From assembly GCF_025175675.1 (NCBI RefSeq), contig NZ_JANIOA010000004.1, forward strand, positions 79,343 through 143,342: a DNA stretch of 64,000 nt, read 5' to 3'. A program made the position numbers and the translations under genes. The notes under the pieces were generated by a model. That model worked only from the letters and a program-made list of their open reading frames with translations. It was not told where the DNA came from and did no database searches. Numbering within the stretch: the stretch's first letter is position 1; every line of letters starts with the position of its first letter. Positions 55,777-63,957 of the stretch are shown in pieces. The DNA comes from Sedimenticola hydrogenitrophicus (GTDB taxonomy: Bacteria; Pseudomonadota; Gammaproteobacteria; Chromatiales; Chromatiaceae).

Positions 55777-55794
55777 TGATATCAGGCAGCAGAG

Positions 55795-56949
55795 TTGGAA
55801 GTGGTCAGGTTGCAGATAGCGATTCACAGCAGCATGAGTGAAATCCCCGCCGGCGCGTGGAACGGGCTGGTGCGGGACAACAATCCGTTGCTTCGCCATG
55901 AGTTTCTCGACGCCATGGAGCGGCACGGCTGTGTCGGCGAACGCTTCGGCTGGTTGCCCCGGCACATTGCCGTCTATCGCGACGGTGTCCTGGTAGCCGC
56001 CATGCCGCTCTACGAAAAGTACAACTCCTACGGCGAGTTCGTGTTCGACAACGCCTGGGCCGACGCCTATCACCGGGCCGGACTGGCCTACTTCCCCAAA
56101 CTGGTCTCGGCGGTCCCCTACACCCCCGCCTCGGGACAGCGCCTGCTGGCGTTGCCCGGCGAGGAGGCACAACTCTACCCGGTGCTGCTGGAGACGGCAC
56201 TGCAGCTGGCCGAGCGCATTGGGGCCAGCAGTTTTCACTGCCTGTTCCCAAGCACGGATGGGTTTGAGTTCCTCGCCGGCAAGGGGCTGCTGACCCGGCA
56301 CGATGTGCAGTTCCACTGGCACAACCACAACTACCGGGATTTCGACCAGTTTCTCGCCACCCTGGTGGCGAAGAAGCGCAAGAACATCCGCCAGGAGCGC
56401 AAGCGGGTGGTGGATGCCGGGGTCACCCTGCGGCGCTTGAACGGCCGCACCGCCAGCGACGCCGACTGGCGGCAGTTCACCCATTTCTACAACAAGACCT
56501 TCAGCGAGAAGTGGGGCACGGCCACTTTCAACTACGGCTTCTTCCGTGAGGTTGCCGACCGGTTGCCGGAGCGGGTGCTGCTGGTGCTGGCCGACCGGGC
56601 GGGGGAGTGCATCGCCGGTTCGCTGATGTATCAGAGTGACAGTACCCTCTATGGCCGCCATTGGGGGACTGACCGCCGGGTAGACGGACTCCATTTCGAG
56701 GCCTGCTACTACCAAGGTATCGAGCACTGCATCGAGCAGGGGCTGGGCTGTTTCGAACCGGGCGCCCAGGGGGAACACAAGCTCTCGCGGGGATTCGTCC
56801 CCACCCTGACCCGCTCCAGTCACTGGATCCGGGACGACGGGTTCCGCGAACCGATCGCCCGCTATACCGAACATGAACAGGCGGCAATCGCCAATTATCT
56901 GGAGCAGTTGCAGCCATCAATACCCTACCGTGAGGCGGTGCCGGGATGA
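55795..56949 (+). CDS. COG3146-family GNAT-like acyltransferase
   Basis: About 384 aa. Two GNAT-like lobes: GDGVLVAAMPLYEKYNSYGEFVFDNAWA (quoted in part: LVAAMPLYEKYNSYGEFVFD), then KKRKNIRQERKRV and FYNKTFSEKWGTATFNYGFF, ending with RGFVPTLTRSSHWI. Related proteins have been linked to peptidoglycan-type aminoacyl transfer, but the reaction is unproven. The start is uncertain: TTG 55795, GTG 55801 or ATG 55834 all fit. It overlaps the next gene by four bases. Confidence 0.88.
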   Translation: MEVVRLQIAIHSSMSEIPAGAWNGLVRDNNPLLRHEFLDAMERHGCVGERFGWLPRHIAVYRDGVLVAAMPLYEKYNSYGEFVFDNAWADAYHRAGLAYFPKLVSAVPYTPASGQRLLALPGEEAQLYPVLLETALQLAERIGASSFHCLFPSTDGFEFLAGKGLLTRHDVQFHWHNHNYRDFDQFLATLVAKKRKNIRQERKRVVDAGVTLRRLNGRTASDADWRQFTHFYNKTFSEKWGTATFNYGFFREVADRLPERVLLVLADRAGECIAGSLMYQSDSTLYGRHWGTDRRVDGLHFEACYYQGIEHCIEQGLGCFEPGAQGEHKLSRGFVPTLTRSSHWIRDDGFREPIARYTEHEQAAIANYLEQLQPSIPYREAVPG

Positions 56950-57548
56950 CCATGACCACCAAGCCCTATGCCGAATCCTGCGATCAGAACCGCGAGCCGA
57001 TCCTGTCGGTGATCCGGCCGCTGTTCGACGATCGCCAGCGGGTCCTGGAGATCGGCAGCGGCACCGGTCAGCACGCCGTCTATTTTGCCGCCGCCCTGCC
57101 GCATCTCACCTGGTACACCAGTGACTGTGCCGAATATCATGCCGGCATCCGCCTCTGGCTGGAGGAGGCGGCACTGCCTAATGTGCGTGCCCCGCTGCCG
57201 CTGGATGTGGCCCGCTCGGAGTGGCCGGCGCTGGATGTGGACGCGGTGTTTTCCGCCAATACCGCGCATATCATGCACTGGCCCGAGGTGGAGGCGATGT
57301 TTGCCGGGGTCGGCCGGCTGCTCCAGACTGGAGGCCTGTTTGTCCTCTACGGACCATTCAACTACCAGGGACGCTTCACCAGCGACAGTAACGCCCGCTT
57401 CGACGGCTGGCTGAAGGGGCGGGATCCCGGGATGGGGGTGCGGGACTTCGAGGCGCTGGAGCGTCTGGCCGTCGCGGCCGGCATGGCATTGCTGAACGAT
57501 TACCCGATGCCGGCCAACAACCGCATCCTCTGCTGGCGGCGGCGGTAG
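56946..57548 (+). CDS. DUF938-family SAM-dependent methyltransferase
   Basis: 200 aa. N-terminus KPYAESCDQNREPILSVI, SAM loop LEIGSGTGQHAVYFA (about residues 36-50), then SANTAHIMHW and FVLYGPFNYQGRFTSDSN, which are DUF938 hallmarks. The substrate is unknown. The ATG overlaps the upstream stop (ATGA), so it is an operon partner of the COG3146 protein. Confidence 0.93.
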   Translation: MTMTTKPYAESCDQNREPILSVIRPLFDDRQRVLEIGSGTGQHAVYFAAALPHLTWYTSDCAEYHAGIRLWLEEAALPNVRAPLPLDVARSEWPALDVDAVFSANTAHIMHWPEVEAMFAGVGRLLQTGGLFVLYGPFNYQGRFTSDSNARFDGWLKGRDPGMGVRDFEALERLAVAAGMALLNDYPMPANNRILCWRRR

Positions 57549-57567
57549 GGCCGCGGGGGACGGGAGG

Positions 57568-58098
57568 TCAGGCCCTCTTCGCTTGACCGACGCGCCGTTT
57601 CGCCAGTACCCGGGTCTGTTCCACCCACTGCTCCCGTTCGATGCGGCCGGGGAAGTGCAGGTGGTTGTTCAGCCAGAGGATATTTTCCCGGTTCAGGCCG
57701 GCGATCTGGTCATAATGGAAGATGCCCAGATCGTTCAGGGTCTGCTCGATCTTCGGGCCTATGCCGCGTACCTTCTTGAGGTCGTCCGCCTGCCCTTTCG
57801 GCGCCGACTGGGGGACCGGCCGCCACTCGTCGGAGATCTCCCGCTTCGGTTTTTCATCGCCGGGCCGGGTTGCTTCGGTGGCCGATTCCAGGGCACGCAG
57901 CCGTCTCTTATAGTCATTCAGTTCCGAACGGAGCAGGGCCACCATGATGTGGTCGTCGCCCCGCCCGATGGTGTCGTCATCGCCTTTTTCATCGTCCTGA
58001 AAGGTGTGGGTGAAGCCGCGCAGCAGCCAGCCGACGATACCGCCCAGGCCGAACGCCAGCAGTATCCATATGAGAATCTGAAAAAAAAGGTAACCCAT
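57568..58098 (-). CDS. Membrane-anchored protein with helix-hairpin-helix domain
   Basis: 176 aa. One N-terminal membrane segment with Gly-rich GLGGIVGWLLRGF. A Ser/Pro-rich linker follows. The C-terminal part has LKKVRGIGPKIEQTLNDLGI, a helix-hairpin-helix of the type found in DNA-binding or complex I-linked small proteins, then FHYDQIAGLNREN. Function unknown. It lies 64 bp downstream of the BON-domain gene on the same strand. Confidence 0.85.
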   Translation of the reverse strand: MGYLFFQILIWILLAFGLGGIVGWLLRGFTHTFQDDEKGDDDTIGRGDDHIMVALLRSELNDYKRRLRALESATEATRPGDEKPKREISDEWRPVPQSAPKGQADDLKKVRGIGPKIEQTLNDLGIFHYDQIAGLNRENILWLNNHLHFPGRIEREQWVEQTRVLAKRRVGQAKRA

Positions 58099-58162
58099 CG
58101 TTCTGCCCCTTGGCCTTGTCGGGCGGTGTTGCCGCCTGTCCCGATTCTACCCTATCCCGGCA

Positions 58163-58513
58163 TCAACGTTCTTTGATGTTGGAGGACCAGGGGTCGCCGC
58201 TGGTCGGTTTGTCCGTGGGGGCATCTGTGGTGGACAGCATGGCGAACTCATCAATCACCCGGTTGACCCCGTCCAGCGCCTGCATCAACTGTACCGCCAG
58301 GGCGGCCTCCTGCTCCGAAGGCGCCTCGCCCCTTAGCCTCAGGTTGCGCCCCTTGGCCTCCACTCTTACCCAGGCCAGGTGCTTCTCCGACAAGACAGAT
58401 TCCCCCCGCTGCGTCAGGTCCCGTTCAATCTTCCCGGAACCGTGATAGACGGCCAGCGCAAGTATCAGCGCGAACCCGACCACCCCCAGTAAAAGCGTTA
58501 TACTTCTATTCAT
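58163..58513 (-). CDS. Membrane-anchored BON-domain protein
   Basis: 116 aa. One N-terminal hydrophobic segment (ITLLLGVVGFALILALAVY). The middle is a partial BON-type fold (WVRVEAKGRNLRLRGEAPSE...AVQLMQALDGVNRVI). BON domains bind membranes or surfaces. Upstream of the helix-hairpin-helix protein in the same direction. Function unknown. Confidence 0.8.
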   Translation of the reverse strand: MNRSITLLLGVVGFALILALAVYHGSGKIERDLTQRGESVLSEKHLAWVRVEAKGRNLRLRGEAPSEQEAALAVQLMQALDGVNRVIDEFAMLSTTDAPTDKPTSGDPWSSNIKER

Positions 58514-58765
58514 GCCACTGTTTTACCCCATGCGCCGGTGCTACGGATAGTGAACAGGCTCGCAATTTCATATCTACTCTGATTCACCGGTCCCGGCAAT
58601 AGTCGGTTCTGCGAACTGCTCTATACTCAGACTGTTGATTATTCCCTATGCTGCCGCGATTTTACCGGGTGTATAACCCAGGCGGCGGGGATGACAGGGA
58701 GTTCCTTTGAATGCGCTGCACCATTCAGACACGCGACCACTCAGTTGTGGAAATGAGCCAATGTG

Positions 58766-60292
58766 ATGACGGACGCTGAGTCGATGGCATCCGACCCCGT
58801 CTCGGCGGCGGAGAGGCGTATTTCCACCAGGTCGCTCTATCACGGGTCGCTCTATCACTGGTCGCTGATCGGTTTCCTGTTGGTGACCCTGCCGCTGGTG
58901 ATGGCGCTGATTTCGGGACTGTTGTCGATGAGTAAGTATACGGAGCAGAGCCAGCAGGCGCTGTTCCAGACGGTCAGGGCCAATGAAGGCGGCCGCACGC
59001 TGCTGGAGCGCCTGGTCTCCATGGAGCGTAGCATCCGTCAATATCAGGTACTCAAGGACCCGGAGCTGCTGTCGGTCTATCGGCAGCATCACAATACCTT
59101 TATTTCGGTAGGCCAGGGATTGCGGTTCTATGATCTGGCGGATGAGCTGCGCGTCCCGCTGGAGGGGCTGGTGGCGGCCGAAGAGCAGTTGTATCAGCAC
59201 ATTCAGAGCCGACTCAATCGCAGTGAAGTCGAGCTGACGGAGGAGGATCTGCAGGGTTATGTGACCCTGACGCTGCAGGCGCGCGCGCTGTTGCAGACCG
59301 GCGGCAGGCAGGTGGGGGTCGAGGCGGAGGCGCTGGCCCGGGAGGCGGACCGGGTGCGCCGTGCCATGCTGTTGTGGGCGGCGCTGGCAGTGCCGCTGGC
59401 ATTGATTCTGGGCCTGCTGTTCGTCTATCTGCTGACCCGTCCGATCCGGCGTATCGAACGGGTGATCAGCGAACTGGGAGCCGGGCGGTTTGACCGCCCC
59501 ATCGTAATCCACGGGCCGCGTGATCTGGTAGACCTGGGGCGGCACCTGGACTGGATGCGCCAGCGGTTGATGGCGCTCGAAGGAGAAAAACAGCGGTTTA
59601 TCCGCAATATTTCCCATGAACTGAAGACCCCGCTGGCCACCCTGCGCGAGGGTGCCGACCTGCTGGCGGATCAGGTGGTGGGCGAACTGAACCAGGAGCA
59701 GCGGGAAATAGTCCAGTTGATGACCATCAGCGCGCTGCAGCTGAATGGCCTGGTGGAAAACCTGCTGGAGTATCAGCGCCTGGCCAACCGGGACACCCTG
59801 GCGGAATCGAGTGAGTTCGATCTGGCGCTGCTGCTCAGGAAGGTACTGGCGGACTACCGTCTGCTGGTCAGGAGCAAGCGCTTGGTGATAATGGATGAAT
59901 TGGTCCCCCTCTCCATACAGGGCGACCGGGAGGCGATCAGGATGATGTTGGGTAATCTGTTGAGCAATGCAATCAAGTTTTCCCCGGATGGCGGGCGGAT
60001 CCGCCTCTCCCTGTCGGTGCAGCAGGGTTTCGCCTGCCTGCTGATAGAAGATCAGGGCGAAGGGATATCCGCGGAAGATCAGCCCTTTGTATTCCAGGAG
60101 TTTTATCAGGGAAAAGGCAGCAGCCGTTCCGGTGTCAAAGGTTCCGGGCTCGGCCTGGCGCTGGTGAATGACACCATCCAGCGGCATCACGGCAGGATCT
60201 CCCTGTTACCGGTGGCGGGTGAATACACCGGGGCCCGCATCAGGCTGGAGTTGCCGCGGGTCCAGGAGCAGCTGCCGGAGGTGACCCAATGA
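58766..60292 (+). CDS. glrK: Sensor histidine kinase GlrK (QseE)
   Basis: 508 aa. Inner-membrane kinase: TM1 (GFLLVTLPLVMALISGLL), periplasmic helical sensor, TM2 (LLWAALAVPLALILGLLFVY), HAMP (RPIRRIERVISELGAGRF). Phospho-acceptor His in FIRNISHELKTPLATL (about residue 284). ATP-binding N, G1 and G2 boxes: NLLSNAIKFS, DQGEGIS and GSGLGLALV. In enterobacteria GlrK-GlrR controls the glmY small RNA and envelope functions. Overlaps qseG by four bases. A GTG at 58763 is an alternative start. Confidence 0.95.
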   Translation: MTDAESMASDPVSAAERRISTRSLYHGSLYHWSLIGFLLVTLPLVMALISGLLSMSKYTEQSQQALFQTVRANEGGRTLLERLVSMERSIRQYQVLKDPELLSVYRQHHNTFISVGQGLRFYDLADELRVPLEGLVAAEEQLYQHIQSRLNRSEVELTEEDLQGYVTLTLQARALLQTGGRQVGVEAEALAREADRVRRAMLLWAALAVPLALILGLLFVYLLTRPIRRIERVISELGAGRFDRPIVIHGPRDLVDLGRHLDWMRQRLMALEGEKQRFIRNISHELKTPLATLREGADLLADQVVGELNQEQREIVQLMTISALQLNGLVENLLEYQRLANRDTLAESSEFDLALLLRKVLADYRLLVRSKRLVIMDELVPLSIQGDREAIRMMLGNLLSNAIKFSPDGGRIRLSLSVQQGFACLLIEDQGEGISAEDQPFVFQEFYQGKGSSRSGVKGSGLGLALVNDTIQRHHGRISLLPVAGEYTGARIRLELPRVQEQLPEVTQ

Positions 60293-60834
60293 AGCGTATT
60301 CTATGGGTCTGTATACTGGTGCTGTTGTCCGGTTGCCAGCAGCCACTGAGCCGTGGCGATGACCGTTCGCAGGCGCCGCCTGTGGTGGCCCCGGCGGGAG
60401 AGGGGCTGCAGGGTCTGTTCGATTTCTCCTCCCGTTTCCAGGCCCATTCGACCCGGGACCAGCTGGCGCTCTGTGAGGAGTTGCGGCAGGCACTGGAGCC
60501 GCAGGGAGACATCTGGACCGGCTGGTACCTGGCCACCGCCATCACCCAGGTCGAAGGGTGCGGAGCACCTGAAGAGGCGATCGCCCTGATCAACCGGGTG
60601 CTGGGCCAACGCGACATCTCACCCGAAGAGGGCTGGCTGGCCTATTATCAGATCAACCTGTTACGGCGCCAGCAGCTGCAGCGGCAACAGCTGCAGGAGG
60701 CGATAGCGGAACAGCGCAAGCTTAAGGGCAGGATCGTGCAGCTGACCGAGTCCCGGCGCCTGCTGGAGAACCAGCTACGCGACCTGAAACGTATCGAGAC
60801 CAGTATCAATAAGCGGCTTGATGAAAAAGAGTAA
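60289..60834 (+). CDS. qseG: QseG-like lipoprotein
   Basis: 181 aa. Signal MKRILWVCILVLLSGC with a lipobox Cys at residue 16. The mature part is helical, with the tail RQQLQRQQLQEAIAEQRKLK predicting a coiled coil. In E. coli QseG is an outer-membrane lipoprotein that modulates the kinase; the operon position (kinase, lipoprotein, regulator) is the same here. Sequence similarity itself is low, so the name rests on layout and topology. Confidence 0.85.
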   Translation: MKRILWVCILVLLSGCQQPLSRGDDRSQAPPVVAPAGEGLQGLFDFSSRFQAHSTRDQLALCEELRQALEPQGDIWTGWYLATAITQVEGCGAPEEAIALINRVLGQRDISPEEGWLAYYQINLLRRQQLQRQQLQEAIAEQRKLKGRIVQLTESRRLLENQLRDLKRIETSINKRLDEKE

Positions 60835-62215
60835 TGCACAAAACGTCCGGTCACAGAATCAGCGGGTACTGCTGGTTGACGATGATCCGAGCCTGTTGCG
60901 GTTGCTCTCCCTGCGCCTGACGGCGATCGGGCTGTCGGTTGAGTCCGCGGACAGTGGCGAGCAGGCGGTCGCACTGGTATCCCGGTTCAAGCCTCACCTG
61001 GTAGTGACGGATCTGCGCATGGGGGAGATGGACGGTCTGGCCCTGTTCCGTTATCTGCAGCAGCAGTATCCGCTGTTGCCGGTGATCATACTCACCGCCC
61101 ATGGCACCATCGCCGAGGCGGTGGCCGCCACCCGTCAGGGGGTGTTCGGCTTCATCACCAAGCCTTTCGACAGCAAGGAGCTGATTGCCCAGGTGGAGCA
61201 GGCTTTGCGCCTGGGCGGCTGCCCACAGGGTGATGCCGAAGGGGCGGAGGAAGAGGCTTGGCGGGCCGAGATCATCACCCGCAGCCAGGCCATGGAGCAG
61301 CTGTTGCTGGAGGTGCAGCGGGTTGCCCAGGGGGATGCCAGTCTGTTTATTCATGGTGAGAGCGGCACCGGCAAGGAGCTGATCGCCCGCGCCGTGCATC
61401 GTGTCAGCCCGCGCCAGGCGGCGCCCTTCGTGGCGGTCAACTGCAGCGCCATCCCCGGGGAGCTGCTGGAATCGGAACTGTTCGGGCATGTGCGGGGCGC
61501 CTTCAGTGGCGCCGTCTCGTCCCGCGATGGTCTGTTCCGCAGTGCCGATAGCGGCACCCTGTTTCTGGATGAGATCGGCGACATGCCGCCGATGTTCCAG
61601 GTGAAATTGCTGCGCGCCCTGCAGGAGCAGCGCATCCGCCCGGTGGGCGCGAATCAGGATATCCCGGTGGACGTGCGCATCATCTCGGCCAGCCATCATG
61701 ACCTGGAGGCGTTGGTGGAGGAGGGTAAGTTTCGCCAGGACCTCTATTACCGGCTCAATGTGGTGACCCTGCGTCTGCCCTCCCTGAGTGAACGGCGCGA
61801 GGATATCCCGTTGCTGGCCAACCACTTTCTGACTCGCCTCAGTCCCCGTTACGCCAGCCGGGTCAAGGGGTTTTCAGCCGAGGCCCTGGATGCCCTGGTA
61901 CAGTATGACTGGCCGGGCAATGTGCGCCAGCTACAGAATGTGGTGGAACAACTTACCGCGCTCTCCACCACCCCGATCATCACGGTGATGCAGGTGGAGA
62001 AGGCGCTCCGGGAGAAGGCGTCGCTGATGCCGGGCTTCCAGGAGGCGCGCGAGCAGTTTGAGCGGGATTACCTGGTGGAACTGCTGCAGCGGGTCAACGG
62101 CAATGTCAGCCAGGCGGCGCGGCTGGCCAAACGCAACCGCACCGAGTTCTACAAGCTGCTCAAGCGTCATCACCTGGAGCCGGCCCAGTTCAAGCCGGAT
62201 TCACCGGCGGATTGA
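60821..62215 (+). CDS. glrR: Sigma-54-dependent response regulator GlrR (QseF)
   Basis: 464 aa. Receiver domain about 15-130 with LLVDDDPSLLRLL, the phospho-Asp in LVVTDLRMGEMDG and the switch Lys in FITKPFDSKEL. AAA+ domain with Walker A GESGTGKELIA, the sigma-54 loop HVRGAFSGA and Walker B TLFLDEIGDMP. C-terminal Fis-type HTH NVSQAARLAKRNRTEFYKLL. The sigma-54 loop reads GAFSGA rather than the consensus GAFTGA. Starts inside the end of qseG. Confidence 0.95.
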   Translation: MKKSNAQNVRSQNQRVLLVDDDPSLLRLLSLRLTAIGLSVESADSGEQAVALVSRFKPHLVVTDLRMGEMDGLALFRYLQQQYPLLPVIILTAHGTIAEAVAATRQGVFGFITKPFDSKELIAQVEQALRLGGCPQGDAEGAEEEAWRAEIITRSQAMEQLLLEVQRVAQGDASLFIHGESGTGKELIARAVHRVSPRQAAPFVAVNCSAIPGELLESELFGHVRGAFSGAVSSRDGLFRSADSGTLFLDEIGDMPPMFQVKLLRALQEQRIRPVGANQDIPVDVRIISASHHDLEALVEEGKFRQDLYYRLNVVTLRLPSLSERREDIPLLANHFLTRLSPRYASRVKGFSAEALDALVQYDWPGNVRQLQNVVEQLTALSTTPIITVMQVEKALREKASLMPGFQEAREQFERDYLVELLQRVNGNVSQAARLAKRNRTEFYKLLKRHHLEPAQFKPDSPAD

Positions 62216-62241
62216 TTCCGCGTTCAACTGACGAAACTTGA

Positions 62242-62446
62242 AGTCTGTCGCGAATGGCACTTACTTTAGGCGAATTGCAGGATTTTCGTCATTCCGGCGC
62301 AGGCCGGAATCCAGGAATACCGCCACCATTGAGCAGTCTGGATGCCTTCCTTAGGTCCGTAAACGGTGCATCCCTGCACCACTCCTCCGGTCTGCGCCGG
62401 GATGACGGTGGTTCTTGGCTTAAGTAAGTGCCATTTGAGTCTGTCG
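62242..62446. mobile_element. MITE-like element with 14-bp inverted termini and 9-bp direct repeat
   Basis: AATGGCACTTACTT (62253-62266) and AAGTAAGTGCCATT (62422-62435) are perfect inverted repeats. Outside them, with two bases between, lies AGTCTGTCG on both sides (62242-62250 and 62438-62446), a 9-bp direct repeat that fits a target-site duplication. The interior contains CGTCATTCCGGCGCAGGCCG-type sequence and a piece, AGGTCCGTAAACGGTGCATC, shared with the GTAGGGTGGATAAG repeats. It encodes nothing. The rest of 62447-62737 has no supported gene. Confidence 0.8.
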
Positions 62447-62737
62447 TCGTTTGGCAACAACGAGTCTGGTGGGATTTCAGGCACTTGGAACCGCAGCCAT
62501 TTTTCCTGTTGCCGGCCGGCGACAGATTCCTGGGACAGCTCCCGTTATGTCTCCTCGATATATATCTAACTGATTGTTTTATATGCAAATATAAAACATG
62601 GCATCGTGTTTGCACTGTCTGGGATCAGCTGAGTGTATCCAGGAGCCTGTCGGGTAATTGTGCAGGAGATCGGCGCTAAGTCCGGCAGGCTCCTGACAGT
62701 CAGTCAAGCTAACAATCATTATTCGAACGGAGTTTCT

Positions 62738-62983
62738 ATGACTAAGAAAATTATGACTGCCCTGTTTGCCGCCCTGGCCGCCGCTGCCGTGATTGCTGCC
62801 GAGAGCCAGACCGATGTTGCGCTGGATACCGATAACAACGGTTCCCTGAGCCAGGAAGAGGCGAAAGCCATACCGGGTCTGATCGAGCAGTGGGACGCGC
62901 TGGATGTCAATCGCGACGGCCAGCTCGATCCGGCGGAATTCGCCAGCTTCGTGGCGGTTGAGACCAAGGCCCCGGCTAACTGA
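62738..62983 (+). CDS. Small exported EF-hand protein
   Basis: 81 aa. Signal peptide ALFAALAAAAVIAAES. Two EF-hand loops, DTDNNGSLSQEE and DVNRDGQLDPAE, with D/N/D spacing fit for Ca2+. Periplasmic. ATG 62738 has GGAG-like ACGGAGTTTCT upstream. Followed by a terminator at 63045. Function unknown. Confidence 0.88.
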   Translation: MTKKIMTALFAALAAAAVIAAESQTDVALDTDNNGSLSQEEAKAIPGLIEQWDALDVNRDGQLDPAEFASFVAVETKAPAN

Positions 62984-63044
62984 TCCATTCCGGATGCGCA
63001 GCACAGGGCAGTACTCCCTCCTGTGGTGACGGTTACGCCGTAAG

Positions 63045-63088
63045 CCGGACCCCGCTCGGGTAGCTCCCGTCGAGGTCCGGTTTTTTTT
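63045..63088 (+). terminator. Rho-independent terminator after the EF-hand gene
   Basis: CCGGACC and GGTCCGG (with inner CGGG / CCCG) form a stem, followed by eight T residues. Confidence 0.9.
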
Positions 63089-63097
63089 GTTCCTAGA

Positions 63098-63168
63098 GGT
63101 AACTACTCATGCGGTGATTGGCCTGCCTTGTCGGCCTCACGCGATGGCTTGTCTCCTCGAATTCGGCC
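63098..63168. repeat. Dispersed repeat, CAACTACTCGC...CACGCGATGG family, copy 2
   Basis: Matches 26561-26627 over its length (AACTACTC, GGTGATTG, CCTCACGCGATGGCT, TCGGCC). Confidence 0.6.
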
Positions 63169-63213
63169 CCTTTCTCAGCGCCTGCCCAAGCCGTTCCCGG
63201 CCATAAGATTACC

Positions 63214-63286
63214 AGGTGTCGGAGTCAAACCGACCCCGGTCGTGGAATCGGTCCTCCCGGGAGTGCACGGTTTGACTCCGACACCT
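63214..63286. repeat. GTCGGAGTCA hairpin repeat, copy 4
   Basis: 73 bp with a perfect 19-bp stem AGGTGTCGGAGTCAAACCG around a 35-bp loop. Confidence 0.9.
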
Positions 63287-63313
63287 ACGCCAGAAGACAG
63301 ATGGCAAATGGAC

Positions 63314-63390
63314 TCTCGCCAAGGCGCCAAGCACGCCAAGAAAAACCAATTCCTTCCGTTGATCTTTACGTTCTTGGCGTCTTGGCGAGA
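63314..63390. repeat. Inverted repeat TCTCGCCAAG...CTTGGCGAGA
   Basis: TCTCGCCAAGGCGCCAAG at the left and CTTGGCGTCTTGGCGAGA at the right form a stem around a 41-bp A/T-richer loop. Confidence 0.75.
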
Positions 63391-63451
63391 ATAATGATTT
63401 TTTACCGACCCCTCTCGAACGTCCGCTCACGGTGGCTCAGCGGGTAACCTC

Positions 63452-63526
63452 AGGTGTCGGAGTCAAGCCGGTAGGAAGCAAGCGTGCGACAAGCCCCCGG
63501 CCGCGCGCGGCTTGACTCCGACACCT
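63452..63526. repeat. GTCGGAGTCA hairpin repeat, copy 5
   Basis: 75 bp with a perfect 19-bp stem AGGTGTCGGAGTCAAGCCG around a 37-bp loop. Confidence 0.9.
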
Positions 63527-63551
63527 ACGCAACACATCCCGGTACGGTGGT

Positions 63552-63930
63552 TCAGCGGGTCAGGGATAGGAACAGCTCCGGCAGCTCTGGAACGCCGACA
63601 CATCTCCCTCGACACCCTCTTGGTTTGACAGGCCGGTTACGGGTGGGCACAATTCCCCAATAAAAATAAGGGCTGAAGGGATAAATAGATGGACCTTGGC
63701 CCGCACAATAATCGGTGTTTGCAGGGAAATTGGCCAGGATCAGCAAAATTATAACTGCCGCCCGGACCTGGGCGGGTGCCAGCCGGGAGCGGAAGATAGA
63801 CTCCGGTCGGTTGCTGAAGTCCTTGGGCGTGTTGCTCACGGTTCCCCTGTTGTATCTCGTCGGCTATCTGGGTGAGGGTGTTGAACACAACCCTGCCGAT
63901 CTCCCGCAACCAGTCGAATTGCGCCTGCAA
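63552..63930 (-). CDS. One of two overlapping small ORFs; coding frame uncertain
   Basis: Frame 1 (63637-63930, TTG start) gives QFDWLREIGRVVFNTL then a less protein-like tail. Frame 2 (63552-63839, GTG start with AGGGGAA nearby) gives SNTPKDFSNRPESIF, then a hydrophobic RAAVIILLILANF and PYFYWGIVP, which could be a membrane segment. Either may be real, or a frameshift may join them. No family was recognised. The AACC tract lies 27 bp upstream of the TTG and is cut off from it by an in-frame stop. Confidence 0.35.
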
Positions 63931-63957
63931 GGGGCGGGGCCGATCGGCTTATCCTTG

